Shown here: positions 17,020 to 26,234 of the stretch, in pieces
Position numbering within the stretch: position 1 is the first letter of the stretch
Layout: each line of letters begins with the position of its first letter
Source of the DNA: Streptomyces glaucescens
Lineage (GTDB): Bacteria > Actinomycetota > Actinomycetes > Streptomycetales > Streptomycetaceae
DNA: 64,000 bases
Assembly: GCF_000761215.1 (NCBI RefSeq)
Contig: NZ_CP009438.1
Coordinates: 124,001-188,000, forward strand
Reading direction: 5' to 3'
Notes under the pieces: generated by a model
Seen by the model: only the letters and a program-made list of their open reading frames with translations
What the model was told of the DNA's origin: nothing
The model's database searches: none
Position numbers and translations under genes: made by a program

Positions 17020-19206
17020 GTGATCCGTTCGCTGACCCGGTTCTCGACCCGCAGACCCTGGCGGGTGATCATCGTGTGGGCCGTGGTCGGCGTCTTCGTG
17101 ACGCTCATGGGTCAGACGCTCGTCTTCCGTGTGACGCAGACCGACAGCGCCGGCTTCCTGCCGGCGGAGTACGACGCGGCCGCGGCGCTGCGGATCGCCC
17201 GGGAGGAGTTCGGCGAGCGACCGGACGCCAATGCGGTGACGGTGCTGGTGGCGCGGCACGACGGCAAGCCGCTGCGGGACGCGGACGAGCGGCGCGTACG
17301 GGACGTGGCGCGTGAGCTGAGTGCCACGCGACTGAAGATGCCGTGGACGGACGAGCAGATACGGGGGCTGTCCGAGGACTACTCCCAGGTTCCCCGCGTG
17401 GCACTTCTGACGACCGCCCCGGACGAGTCGTTCGCGCTGCTCGGCGCACGGCTGCGGGGGAACTCCACCGACCCCGGCTTGCACTCCCTGTACCGGGTCT
17501 TCCACGACCGGGCGCAGCAGGAGTTCGGCGAGGCCGGACTGCGCACGGGGTTCACCGGCGGGCTGGCGGACGTCGTGGACCGCGCCGACGCGGAGGAGAC
17601 CACGCAGATGGTGGTCGGTCTGCTGGTGGTCGGGCTGATCGTGCTGATCAACCTGCTCGTGTTCCGCAGCGTCCTGGCCGCGTTCGTGCCGCTGTTCGCG
17701 GTGTCCGTGGTGGGGGGCGCCGCCGCCGGCACGGTCGTGGGCGCGGCCCTTCTGACCGGTTTCGAACTGGATCCGGGAACCCCGAGCATGATCGCCACCG
17801 TGTTGATCGGCATCGGAGTCGACTACTTCCTCTTCCTGTTGTTCCGCTTCCGTGAGGAGCTGCGTCGGCGCCCGGAGGAGCACCACCGCCTGGTCGCCGC
17901 GGACGTGGCCGGGCGGGTGGGCACGGCGGTGACCTCGGCGGCGCTGACGATCGTGGCGGCCTTCGCGACGCTCGGGGTGGCGACGTTCGGTCAGTTCCGG
18001 GTGCTGGGACCGTCGGTGGCGGTGTCGGTGCTGGTGATGCTGGTGGCGAGTCTGACCCTGATGCCGGCGCTGCTGGCGGTGACCGGGCGGAAGATGTTCT
18101 GGCCGTCGCGGATCCGCTCGGAGAAGGCCGGACGGCCCGGCGCGGCGGGGCGTACCGGCGAGCTGGTGGCGCGCCGCCCGGTGCTGGTGCTCGTGGCGTC
18201 GGTGGCCCTCCTCGGCGCGCTGGCGGTCGGTGTGGCGGGCGTCCGCATGGACTTCGCCACCGGCGGCACCCCGCGTGACACGGCGGCCGCCGCGACGGCG
18301 CGGGAGATCGCCGTTGCCCTGCCGCCGGGAGTGTCCGACCCGACGACGGTGTACGTCACCGCCGACGACGGCCGGGTCCTGGACCCCGCGGGCCCGCGCG
18401 CCGTGCGCCGGGCGCTGTCGGAGGTGGCCGGAGTGGGCAAGGTGGCCGACCCGGTGTTCGACGCCGACCGCACCGCCGCCCGGGTGGACGCCTACTTGAC
18501 GGTGGACACCCAGTCGCAGCGTGCGCGGGACCTCGTGGCGGGTCCGGTGCGCCAAGCGGTGCGGGAAGCGACACCCGCCGGGCTCACCACGCACGTGGGC
18601 GGCACGGCGGCCGTGTTCGCCGATGTGGCGACGGCGGTCGACCGGGACCTGCGGACGGTGTTCCCGGTGGCGGCGGCGCTGATCGCGCTGATCCTGGTGG
18701 TGCTGTTGCGCAGCCTGGCGGCGCCGGTGGTGCTGATGCTCGCGGTCGGTCTCTGTTTCGCAGCGACGTTCGGTGCCTCCGCGCTGGTCTTCCAGCACAT
18801 CGGCGGCGAGGCGGGAGTGACCTTCGTGCTGCCGCTGGTGCTGTTCCTGTTCGTGGTGGCGCTGGGCACGGACTACAACATCCTGATCAGTGACCGTCTG
18901 CGTGAGGAGATGGCCCACGGGGGCCCGGCCCGCGCCGCCGTGGCCCGCGCGGTACGGCACACGGCGCCCGCTGTCGCCACGGCCGGCGTGGTCCTCGCGG
19001 CCTCCTTCGGCAGCCTCGCGGTGAACGCGGACCCCTCCACCCGTCAGCTGGGCTTCGCCACGGCCCTGGGCATCCTCCTGTCCGCCTTCGTCGTGTCGCT
19101 CCTGCTGGTCCCGGCGGCCGCGGCACTGCTGGGCCGGGGAATGTGGTGGCCGGTGCGCGGAGCACGAGGCCGGCGGGACGGGAGCGGCGGCCCGCAACCG
19201 CGGTGA
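17020..19206 (+). CDS. MMPL/RND family exporter
   Basis: A 728-residue RND-type transporter of the actinobacterial MMPL family: one N-terminal helix (about 14-34), a periplasmic loop of about 150 residues, five helices with GVDYFLFLLFRFREEL, a second loop with TTVYVTADDGRVLD, and five further helices with the conserved GTDYNILISDRLREEM motif. The duplicated GxDYxxxLxxRxREE signature is the family hallmark and carries the proton-relay Asp-Tyr pairs. The GTG start at 17020 follows CCCGGAGG. It is divergent from a two-component pair that may regulate it. The substrate could be a lipid or a small molecule. Confidence 0.88.
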   Translation: MIRSLTRFSTRRPWRVIIVWAVVGVFVTLMGQTLVFRVTQTDSAGFLPAEYDAAAALRIAREEFGERPDANAVTVLVARHDGKPLRDADERRVRDVARELSATRLKMPWTDEQIRGLSEDYSQVPRVALLTTAPDESFALLGARLRGNSTDPGLHSLYRVFHDRAQQEFGEAGLRTGFTGGLADVVDRADAEETTQMVVGLLVVGLIVLINLLVFRSVLAAFVPLFAVSVVGGAAAGTVVGAALLTGFELDPGTPSMIATVLIGIGVDYFLFLLFRFREELRRRPEEHHRLVAADVAGRVGTAVTSAALTIVAAFATLGVATFGQFRVLGPSVAVSVLVMLVASLTLMPALLAVTGRKMFWPSRIRSEKAGRPGAAGRTGELVARRPVLVLVASVALLGALAVGVAGVRMDFATGGTPRDTAAAATAREIAVALPPGVSDPTTVYVTADDGRVLDPAGPRAVRRALSEVAGVGKVADPVFDADRTAARVDAYLTVDTQSQRARDLVAGPVRQAVREATPAGLTTHVGGTAAVFADVATAVDRDLRTVFPVAAALIALILVVLLRSLAAPVVLMLAVGLCFAATFGASALVFQHIGGEAGVTFVLPLVLFLFVVALGTDYNILISDRLREEMAHGGPARAAVARAVRHTAPAVATAGVVLAASFGSLAVNADPSTRQLGFATALGILLSAFVVSLLLVPAAAALLGRGMWWPVRGARGRRDGSGGPQPR

Positions 19207-19490
19207 CGCCGGACGCGGGGCCGGATGCCGCCGCGGCCTGCCGCCGAACGCCGGTGAACCGGTGGTTACCTTGTCGAGCAGGGGCGGGAACTGGACGGCA
19301 CCGCTGCGGTTCCCCGCTCACCAGGCAGGCCGCCCCGGCTGGACCGGTTCCCACGCGGACTGCGAGAGAGGGAGGGCCACATGTCCTTCCGGCTCAGCTC
19401 TCCCGTTCGAAGCAACTCCCATGGTTGCGAGGCCGTTCGGTCGGGCGGCGATGACGTCATCTCGAGCGCACCGCCGGCCTCGTGCGCGAA
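19207..19490. other. Convergent intergenic region without genes
   Basis: No gene supported between the MMPL gene and the terminator of the FN3 gene. Small open frames here lack coding character. Confidence 0.4.
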
Positions 19491-19535
19491 GGCCCCCGCC
19501 GTCCGGAAGCGTGTGGCGTCCGGACGGCGGGGGCC
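19491..19535 (-). terminator. Strong hairpin terminator of the PA14/FN3 gene
   Basis: A perfect 17-bp stem (19491-19507 with 19519-19535; arms begin GGCCCCCGCCGTCCGGA) with an 11-base loop lies 20 bases past the stop codon of the gene at 19555. Confidence 0.8.
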
Positions 19536-19554
19536 GGGGGATCGGGCGGGGGTG

Positions 19555-21822
19555 TCAGGGCGCCATCATCGATATCCCGAAGGGCTGGGCCTGCGGGGCC
19601 GATTCGGTGCCGTCGGCGGCCACGGCGGTGACGACGTAGTAGTAGTACGCCCGGGCCAGGCCGGGGTCCTTGTACGTCAGTGCCGTCACACCCGTGGCGA
19701 TGCGGCGCTCAGGGGTGAAGACGTCCGAGCTGGACGTCGACCGGTAGACGTTGTACGAGACGGTCGCACCCTGGTCGCACGCTCCGGCCTCCCAGCTGAG
19801 CTGGGCGTAGTCCGCGCCCCTGCCGCCCCCGGTGATTCTGGGGGTGGGTGGTCCGGTCAGGACCGGGCAGGGCACGGTGACCTCGGCCATCGGCGAGAAG
19901 TCGGACCACCGGCTGTGCTTGCTGACGGCGCGCACCACGTAGCGCCAGGTCTTGCCGGCGGGCACGTTCTCGTTCGTGAACGTCGTCCCGGTGATGAGCG
20001 GGGAGACCGAGTAGGCCGACGTCGGGTCCGTGCCGGTGGTGCGGTAGACGTAGTAGCCGGCCACATCGGTCGACGTGCTTGCGGTCCACTCCACCTTGAC
20101 GTTGCCGTTGTCGGCCGTCGCGGTGACCGAGGCGGGCGCGGCCGGCGTCTCGTAGACCGGCAGGCGCTTGCCGTAGACGGTGCCGTAGCCGGGCTCGGGC
20201 AGGGGGGAGACATTGCCCGCCGCGTCGACGGCGCGGACGGTGTAGCCGAACTGCACGCCGGCCGGGGTGCCGGTGTCCAGGTACGTGCCCTCGCGCACCA
20301 CGGCGATCTGCTCCCACGCGCCGAACGTCGCGCTGCGCATGACGAGGTAGTGGTCCGTGTCGTCGGTGTTGGGCGTCCAGACGAGGTGCACGCCGTCCGT
20401 GCCGTCCCAGGCGTCCAGGCCGTACGGCATGCGCGGCGGGGTGACGTCGCCGGTGCGGGTGGCCGAGGCGGTCGCCGACGGGTTCGACTCCGTGCCGAGG
20501 GCCGTGACCGTCCTGACCTGGTAGTGGCGCACCTCGCGGACGGGCGCCGCGTAATCGTCGTAGGCGGGGCCGGTGACCGGCGTCTCGGTCAGCCGGGTCC
20601 ACGGTCCGGCGGCCGACTCGGCGGCATACACGTGGAACCGGTGGGACGCGTCACCGTCGTACTGCCAGCCGACGGTGTTGCGGTCGACCCAGCCGTTGGC
20701 GGAGACGGCCGTGGGCGGCAGCGGCTTGGCCTCGGGGGCGTCGAGCTGGACGGTCGCGGAGTACGCGGAGGCGTTGCCCGCGTTGTCCCTGGCCCGCACG
20801 CGGTAGTAGTAGGTCGTGCCCGCGGTGGCGGACGGGTCGGTCAGGGCGGCGCTCTGCAAAGGTGTGCCGACCGAGGCGAACGGACCCTCGGGAGCGACGG
20901 CCCGCTGCACCTCGTAGGAGCTCGCCCCGCTGACCGGGGACCAGGAGAGCCGGGCACCGGCGGACGGGTCGTACGTGGCCGTGAGCCCGGTGGGCGCGGC
21001 GGGGGCCGTCCTGTCGGCGCTGACGACGCTGGTCACCGCGGACAGCGCGGAGGCGTTGGCGGAGCGGTCGACGGCGCGGAGGGCGTACTCGTAGGTGGCG
21101 CCCGTGGCCGGCGGCACCTCGGTGAAGCTGGTGCCCGTGATCAGGGTGGCGTTGCGCAGGCTCCAGCCGGTGGTGCCGGCGAGGCGGCGGTAGACGCGGT
21201 AGCCGGCCAGGTCCATCTCGTGGTTGCGGGACCAGGTCAGGGTCGACTTCAGGGTGGACGCCGAGTAGCCGGACTTCACGCCGACCGGTGCCAGGGGGGC
21301 GGTCTTGTCGTACGCGGCGCCGAGGACCGGCTTGTAGGAGAAGGAGATGTTGGCGGTGCCGGTGAAGGCGGCGAAGTCCACACGCAGGGTGTGGGTGCCG
21401 CGCGGCATGGTGAAGCGGACGGTCTTCCGCTGCGTCGAGCTGACGTTGCGCCACAGGTCGATCTTGCGGTGGCCGTCGACGTAGACGCGGACGCCGTCCT
21501 GGACGGCGGCGCTCAGGTCGAAGGGGCCGCCGGAGCCGAAGTTGCGGGTGGTGGTCCAGCGGATGCCGAAGTGGTCGCTCGGCAGGGTCACGCCGGAGGG
21601 GTCGCCGTAGCCGTAGTTCTCCGCGATCGCGGTGTCACAGACGGTGGCCTTCGGAGTGCCGGAAAGGGTGGTGTTGGCGTAGTACTGGGCCTTCCACACG
21701 CCGGCCGGGCAGGTCACGGCCGCGTGCGCGGTCGCGGGGAAGGCGAGCCCGGCCAGGGCTGTGGCCAAGGAGAGTACGGCCGCACCGCCTGTACGGCTCG
21801 CCGTGCCGAGGGATATTCGCAT
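19555..21822 (-). CDS. Secreted PA14 and multi-fibronectin-III protein
   Basis: A 755-residue exported protein. A signal peptide occupies about residues 1-35 (ending AFPATAHA). A PA14-type domain follows (about 38-165; WKAQYYANTTLSG, VRVYVDGHRKIDLW, GTHTLRVDFAAFTG). From about 170 to the end there are five or six fibronectin type III domains, each with an AGYRVYR/YYVYR-type strand and TYxYxVRAVD motif. Such proteins usually bind polysaccharide or cell surfaces; no catalytic domain is present. It is monocistronic, with its own strong terminator. The arrangement resembles secreted carbohydrate-associated adhesins of Streptomyces. Confidence 0.88.
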   Translation of the reverse strand: MRISLGTASRTGGAAVLSLATALAGLAFPATAHAAVTCPAGVWKAQYYANTTLSGTPKATVCDTAIAENYGYGDPSGVTLPSDHFGIRWTTTRNFGSGGPFDLSAAVQDGVRVYVDGHRKIDLWRNVSSTQRKTVRFTMPRGTHTLRVDFAAFTGTANISFSYKPVLGAAYDKTAPLAPVGVKSGYSASTLKSTLTWSRNHEMDLAGYRVYRRLAGTTGWSLRNATLITGTSFTEVPPATGATYEYALRAVDRSANASALSAVTSVVSADRTAPAAPTGLTATYDPSAGARLSWSPVSGASSYEVQRAVAPEGPFASVGTPLQSAALTDPSATAGTTYYYRVRARDNAGNASAYSATVQLDAPEAKPLPPTAVSANGWVDRNTVGWQYDGDASHRFHVYAAESAAGPWTRLTETPVTGPAYDDYAAPVREVRHYQVRTVTALGTESNPSATASATRTGDVTPPRMPYGLDAWDGTDGVHLVWTPNTDDTDHYLVMRSATFGAWEQIAVVREGTYLDTGTPAGVQFGYTVRAVDAAGNVSPLPEPGYGTVYGKRLPVYETPAAPASVTATADNGNVKVEWTASTSTDVAGYYVYRTTGTDPTSAYSVSPLITGTTFTNENVPAGKTWRYVVRAVSKHSRWSDFSPMAEVTVPCPVLTGPPTPRITGGGRGADYAQLSWEAGACDQGATVSYNVYRSTSSSDVFTPERRIATGVTALTYKDPGLARAYYYYVVTAVAADGTESAPQAQPFGISMMAP

Positions 21823-21985
21823 CTACGGATGCTCACACTTTCGATGAGGAGATGAGGACAAGGTGTGATTGCCGCCCCAATGGTGCCATTTGAAGATCAG
21901 TGGCGACAGCGGATTCGCTCGGTAAGTCACCGACGCTCCGAGCCTGTTGCAGGTGACGGAACGCGGGGCCGGCGTCCGGCGTCGC

Positions 21986-22022
<37 letters not shown>

Positions 22023-22033
22023 TTCGCTGCGAA

Positions 22034-22066
22034 GTGGGGGCCGGGTCGGACGGACACGGCCCCCAC
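22034..22066 (-). terminator. Hairpin terminator of the lipoprotein gene
   Basis: GTGGGGGCCG (22034-22043) pairs perfectly with CGGCCCCCAC (22057-22066) around a 13-base loop, 16 bases beyond the stop of the gene at 22082. Confidence 0.7.
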
Positions 22067-22081
22067 TCACCCGATGAAGGG

Positions 22082-22963
22082 TCAGCCCGCCCAGACCTCG
22101 GCCTCGTCGGCCGGGACGGTGGTGGCCAGGCCCAGTTCCTTGCGGGCGGCGACCGACTTGTTCGGGTCGATGCCGGTGAACGCCGGGTCGTAGGCGATGT
22201 AGAAGGCGTCGGCGGCGTCGGCGGCGTCCTTCCAGTTGCCGGCCGCCTTCGTCAGCGTCGAGCGGAGCTTGCCGACCTCGGTGCCCTCGATGCCGGCCAG
22301 GCCCTTGACGTGTGCGTCGAGGGCGGCCGCGACGGCCTTGGCCTGCGCCTTGTAACCGGCCAGGTCGTCCTCGACGGCGTCCTTCTCAGGCTGGTGCGCC
22401 CACAGAGCCTCGTAGACCGCGTTCGAACCCTTGAGGTACGTGATCTGCTCGGGCTCGAAGGACTTGGCGGTGTTCAGCGAGCCGCTGAACTTGCCCTTCT
22501 CCGCCGTGTAGGTGCAGCTCACCGCGCGGTCACCCGTCACCCAGCTCTCCTTGGTGGGCGTGTAGTAGAAGAGAGCGGCGCCCTTGGGGAGCGCCCAGGT
22601 GTCCGGCGCGTACTTCTGCGCCTCGACCGGGCAGCGGGTGTCCGCGATCGCCGAGATCTCGTCGTCGCCGGGATACTCCTGGCCCTTGTCTATCGCGAAC
22701 TCTCCGACGACCTGGCCTTCGTGCGCCTCGGTGCAGGGCACGACCTCGACGGCGAAGGCCGTGCCCTCGGCCTTGCCGTTCGGGTTGTAGCAGTCACCGA
22801 TGTCCAGCGAGAACACCGACTGCTGGCGCGCCGCCTTCTTGGCGGTGTCCTTGGCGCCGTCGACGGCGTCGGAGACCTCCGAGCATCCCACCGCGCCGAT
22901 CGCGAGCAGGGCGGCAACGGCGGACATGCCGCGGAGGGAACGGCGCGGGACACGGACTGTCAT
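22082..22963 (-). CDS. Septum-formation-family lipoprotein
   Basis: A 293-residue lipoprotein with a signal peptide and lipobox AIGAVGC (Cys27). After the lipid anchor there is a disulfide-type domain typical of the septum formation (DUF4190-associated) family: FSLDIGDCYNP, VEVVPCTEAHEGQVVGEF, TRCPVEAQKYAPDTWALP and AVSCTYTAEKG, with four cysteines in the expected order. The C-terminal 120 residues are helical (AVYEALWAHQPEKDAVEDDL). AGAGGAT lies upstream of the ATG. Its precise role is unknown; family members are surface proteins linked by name, not firm data, to septum formation. Confidence 0.82.
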   Translation of the reverse strand: MTVRVPRRSLRGMSAVAALLAIGAVGCSEVSDAVDGAKDTAKKAARQQSVFSLDIGDCYNPNGKAEGTAFAVEVVPCTEAHEGQVVGEFAIDKGQEYPGDDEISAIADTRCPVEAQKYAPDTWALPKGAALFYYTPTKESWVTGDRAVSCTYTAEKGKFSGSLNTAKSFEPEQITYLKGSNAVYEALWAHQPEKDAVEDDLAGYKAQAKAVAAALDAHVKGLAGIEGTEVGKLRSTLTKAAGNWKDAADAADAFYIAYDPAFTGIDPNKSVAARKELGLATTVPADEAEVWAG

Positions 22964-23372
22964 GACGAATACATCCTCTTACGTGATCTCTGTGAGCTCA
23001 TGCGGCTCGTACGCGGTCTCTGACTCGCGACGGGCCGCGAGGGTTGTATCCGCGCTGCTCACAGCCGGAAGTCCGGTCACCTCGTGATGCACGTGGAGCC
23101 AGGGCGTACACACGTGGAGCCAGGGCGCGCAACCGACCGCTCATCGGCTGAGGCGGCCGCGGGCTTCGACGGAAGAGCCGGGCGTCCGGTGCGCCGCGGG
23201 CGATGTCGCGTTACCGACAGGAGCCGGCTCTGGACTCGGCGATCTCGGTGGCGGTCTCGATGCCGGTCGGTCCGGCTTCGAGCTCCGGCCTGAATAATCC
23301 TTGTTCCACGGGGGCCGGATGCTATTCGCTGTGCCGACGGCAGGCGGGATCACCTTGCGGAGGGAAGCACCC
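22964..23372. other. Divergent intergenic region with a 17-bp direct repeat
   Basis: No gene supported. CACGTGGAGCCAGGGCG occurs twice, at 23090-23106 and 23111-23127, between the divergent lipoprotein and DUF2690 genes. Confidence 0.5.
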
Positions 23373-23876
23373 ATGCGGGCAGTCACCAAAGGGGCGCTGG
23401 CGGTTTCAGCGATCTTCACGAGTGTCGTCATGCTGTCGGCGACGCCTGCCGTCGCCGCTCCCTACGACCCCTACACAGGCACGAGCCCACAGACCACGGG
23501 GTGCGCTGCGGACGCCGTCACGATCGGCACACGGCCGATCCGGAGTCCGCAGGCCGTCCACGGAACGATGGAAGTCCGCTATTCCCCCTCGTGCAAAACC
23601 AATTGGGTACGTGCCGTGATGACGGTGTCCGACGGCGCGAACACCGTCACCAAGGGGATCCGGCGTCCTTCCAGCCAGCCCGACGGACAAGGCGGTTGGC
23701 TCGGCTTCTACGAGAACTACGAGACGGATGCCGCCGTGGGATCCTCCTTCGGCATGCAGGTCTACGCTCCGGGCTCCACTTGCGTCATGGCGATGGCCAT
23801 CGTGCGCAACGCCGCCGGACAGGCCGTAGCCTTCACCGGCACGAGCGCCGGCGACGCTTGGGTCGGCTTCTGCTAG
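23373..23876 (+). CDS. Secreted DUF2690 family protein
   Basis: A 167-residue exported protein with a signal peptide (about 1-29, ending TPAVAA). The mature part matches DUF2690: YDPYTGTSPQTTGCAADAVT, then MEVRYSPSCKTNWVRAVM, a pattern of paired cysteines and a conserved Arg-Tyr-Ser strand seen in small secreted Streptomyces proteins. Start chosen at 23373 because GGAGGGA lies nine bases upstream and the signal peptide begins there. Function unknown; the fold is often found alone or fused to regulators. Confidence 0.8.
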   Translation: MRAVTKGALAVSAIFTSVVMLSATPAVAAPYDPYTGTSPQTTGCAADAVTIGTRPIRSPQAVHGTMEVRYSPSCKTNWVRAVMTVSDGANTVTKGIRRPSSQPDGQGGWLGFYENYETDAAVGSSFGMQVYAPGSTCVMAMAIVRNAAGQAVAFTGTSAGDAWVGFC

Positions 23877-24032
23877 GTAGCTTCGCGAACGAGGCCTGCC
23901 CGGACCGGTACGCCGTACTCCTTCAGCTGCTGGGACGGCTCGGCAGCCGGACGTCGACAGTGCCGGCGTGGCGCGGGCAGGAGGCTGCCGTCGACGACCC
24001 GCGCGCCGCCCGCTGCCGCGGAAGGGGCTGCG

Positions 24033-25724
24033 TCAGGAGGACGAGCCGGTTCCGTGCCGGACGGCCAGCAGGGCCACGTCGTCGTCGTTGTCCGGCGGGC
24101 GCGCCCGTGCCAGCAGTGCGTCGGTGAAGTCCTCCAGAGGGCGGCGGGCCAAGGCCGCGGCATGCCGGCGCAGGCGGTCCAGGCCCTCGTCCAGGTTGCG
24201 GCCCGGGGATTCGATCAGGCCGTCGGTGTAGAGGATCAGCGTCGCCCCGGGTGGCAGTTCCACCGTCGCGTCGGGACGCACCCGCTCGGGTGTGACCCCC
24301 AGGAGTATCCCGTGACCGTCGGTCAGATAGCGGGCCACGCCCTCGCGGGTGACCAGCAGCGGAGGCGGGTGGCCCGCGTTGGTCCAGGACAGCTCCCACC
24401 GACCGGTGGTGTCTTCACTCATGCGGGCGAAGACCAGCGTGGCCATCGAGACCTCGGTGATGTCCAGGATCGCCTGGTCGAGCCACTCCACGATCTTGCT
24501 CGGTGGCTTCTGCTGGGAGACGGCGTAAGCCCGGAGCATGTTGCGCAGCTGGGCCATGCCGGCCGCGGCCTCCAGGTCGTGGCCGACGACGTCGCCCACG
24601 GCGAGAGCGGTGGCGCCGTCCGTCAGGTCGAACGCGTCGTACCAGTCACCGCCGACGTGGGAGGCGTCCGACGCGGGCAGGTAGCGGACGGTCATGCTGC
24701 GTCCGGGTGACCGCGGAAGCCTCGGCAGCAGGTGGCGCTGCATCGTCTCGGCGACCTGGCGCTGGCGCTGGTAGAGACGGGCGTTCTCCAGGGCGAGGCT
24801 GGCGCGCCGGGCGATGTCCTCCAGCAGGGCGATGTCGGCCGCGGTGAACCGGTCGGGCTGGTCGGCGCGGCCCAGGGTGAGGGCTCCCAGCACGTCGTGG
24901 AGGCTGCGGAGCGGCACCATGACGGCCGAGTGCATGCCGGTCGCCTCGAACAGGCGCTGCTGCTCCACCGCGATCCCGGAATCGGGCGGGCCCTGATAGG
25001 TCTCCGGGCCGGTGAGGGAGGAGGCGACACCGCGCAGGGCACGCGACAGCGGCATCGGGGACTCCTGCGGCACCGGCGGCATGGGGCCCTGGAGGTCGTC
25101 GCGGAACACCACGGTGCCGCCCTCGGCATGGGCGACGGCGAAGCGGGAGACCTCGTCGCGCTCGCCGATCAGGTCGATGACGGCCCAGTCGGCTATGCGA
25201 GGCACCACGAGGGTGATCAGGCGGCGCAGCGCCTCGTGGATGTCCAGGGTGGAGGTGAGCAGGGTGGTCGTCTCGGCGAGCAGGGCCAGCCGTTCCAGTT
25301 CGGAGAGCCGTCTGCTGGTCGGTGGCCGCTCGCGGGGCCGGTCGGGTGCGCCTACGGGGTGGAAGAGAACGAGCGTGGCCGACGGGCGGATACCGACGTC
25401 ATAGGGAGTGGCCAGCCAGGCCACCGGCAGGAGCGTGCCGTCTCCACGTTCGAGCCACTCGTCCTCGCCCTGCCGGGTGCGTCCGCCGAGCACACTCTCG
25501 CTCAGCCGGCACTGGTCCCTCGGGACGGGCTCTCCGCCGCTGGAGCGGTGCAGCAGATCGTGGGCGTCCCGGTCGATCAGGTCGGAGGCGGGGCGAGCCA
25601 GGAGCTGTTCGCCACGTTTGTTGACGGCGACGATCAAGCCCTGCTCGTCCGCCAGGTACGCAGCCGTGCCGAAGGCCTCGAGGACCCCCGCAACCACCCC
25701 CTGCGGAACATCCGGGCCCACCAT
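24033..25724 (-). CDS. PAS-GAF-SpoIIE/PP2C serine phosphatase
   Basis: A 563-residue cytoplasmic regulator. Residues about 10-115 form a PAS-like domain (AFGTAAYLADEQGLIVAVN), 140-320 a GAF domain (LVVPRIADWAVIDLI, GMHSAVMVPLRS), and 335-563 a PP2C-type phosphatase of the SpoIIE/RsbU class with metal-site motifs GGDWYDAF, AVGDVVGHDLEAA, TLILYTDGLIESPG and DNDDDVALLAV. Such proteins dephosphorylate anti-sigma-factor antagonists to release alternative sigma factors. ATG at 25724 follows GGGAGA. No anti-sigma kinase domain is fused; a STAS protein is encoded at 37829, but distance makes a direct partnership speculative. Confidence 0.88.
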   Translation of the reverse strand: MVGPDVPQGVVAGVLEAFGTAAYLADEQGLIVAVNKRGEQLLARPASDLIDRDAHDLLHRSSGGEPVPRDQCRLSESVLGGRTRQGEDEWLERGDGTLLPVAWLATPYDVGIRPSATLVLFHPVGAPDRPRERPPTSRRLSELERLALLAETTTLLTSTLDIHEALRRLITLVVPRIADWAVIDLIGERDEVSRFAVAHAEGGTVVFRDDLQGPMPPVPQESPMPLSRALRGVASSLTGPETYQGPPDSGIAVEQQRLFEATGMHSAVMVPLRSLHDVLGALTLGRADQPDRFTAADIALLEDIARRASLALENARLYQRQRQVAETMQRHLLPRLPRSPGRSMTVRYLPASDASHVGGDWYDAFDLTDGATALAVGDVVGHDLEAAAGMAQLRNMLRAYAVSQQKPPSKIVEWLDQAILDITEVSMATLVFARMSEDTTGRWELSWTNAGHPPPLLVTREGVARYLTDGHGILLGVTPERVRPDATVELPPGATLILYTDGLIESPGRNLDEGLDRLRRHAAALARRPLEDFTDALLARARPPDNDDDVALLAVRHGTGSSS

Positions 25725-26234
25725 TGCCGTCTCCCGTCGTCGGCGATCGTCCGGGCCGCCCCTGTCGTCCGAGTTCCCCGAGAACCGTCTCCTACGTGGA
25801 GAGGCGCATATCGTTCCGGTACGGGGCCGGCAGGGCCAGGTCAGGTTCTGGGGGTGTCCTGGTCGCGGGGCCGGCCGCCCGCGCGAGTGGTGCAGATGCC
25901 GGTCCGGCACTCCGGCGGGTCATTGAGCACGTCGAGGAACCGGTGGAGGGAAGGCCGGCATCTGGGACTCTCGGGTCCGCCCCCCTGCATCAGACCTGGC
26001 GGGAAACCTCACCCGGAGCCGTTCACCTCCCCCAGCCAAGTACGACGGAGACGGCCATCGGTGACATCACCTTGCGTAGTGAGGACACATCAGAGCGTGA
26101 CCTTTTTGGGATCGGATCGGCCCCGGGTCGTCCCCGTCCGGTGACGGCTCCGTGCATCCGGTGCAGATGAAGGACCAGGACGCCTCCATACGTTCTGCCC
26201 GAGCAGCCGGCTCAGCATCCGTATGCTCCCGATC
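25725..26234. other. Divergent intergenic region
   Basis: About 510 bases between the divergent phosphatase and TPR genes without a credible gene. TATGCT at 26222-26227 sits eight bases before the preferred ATG of the TPR gene and could be a -10 for a leaderless message. Confidence 0.4.

Noticed and set aside
15853..19197. Very long minus-strand open frame opposite the kinase and MMPL genes
   Set aside because: Its translation is Arg/Gly/His-rich low complexity and is the antisense of two clear gene families; a typical artefact of high GC.
19381..21855. Plus-strand frame opposite the PA14/FN3 gene
   Set aside because: Gly/Arg/Val-rich translation without domains; the minus strand has a signal peptide, PA14 and FN3 repeats and a terminator.
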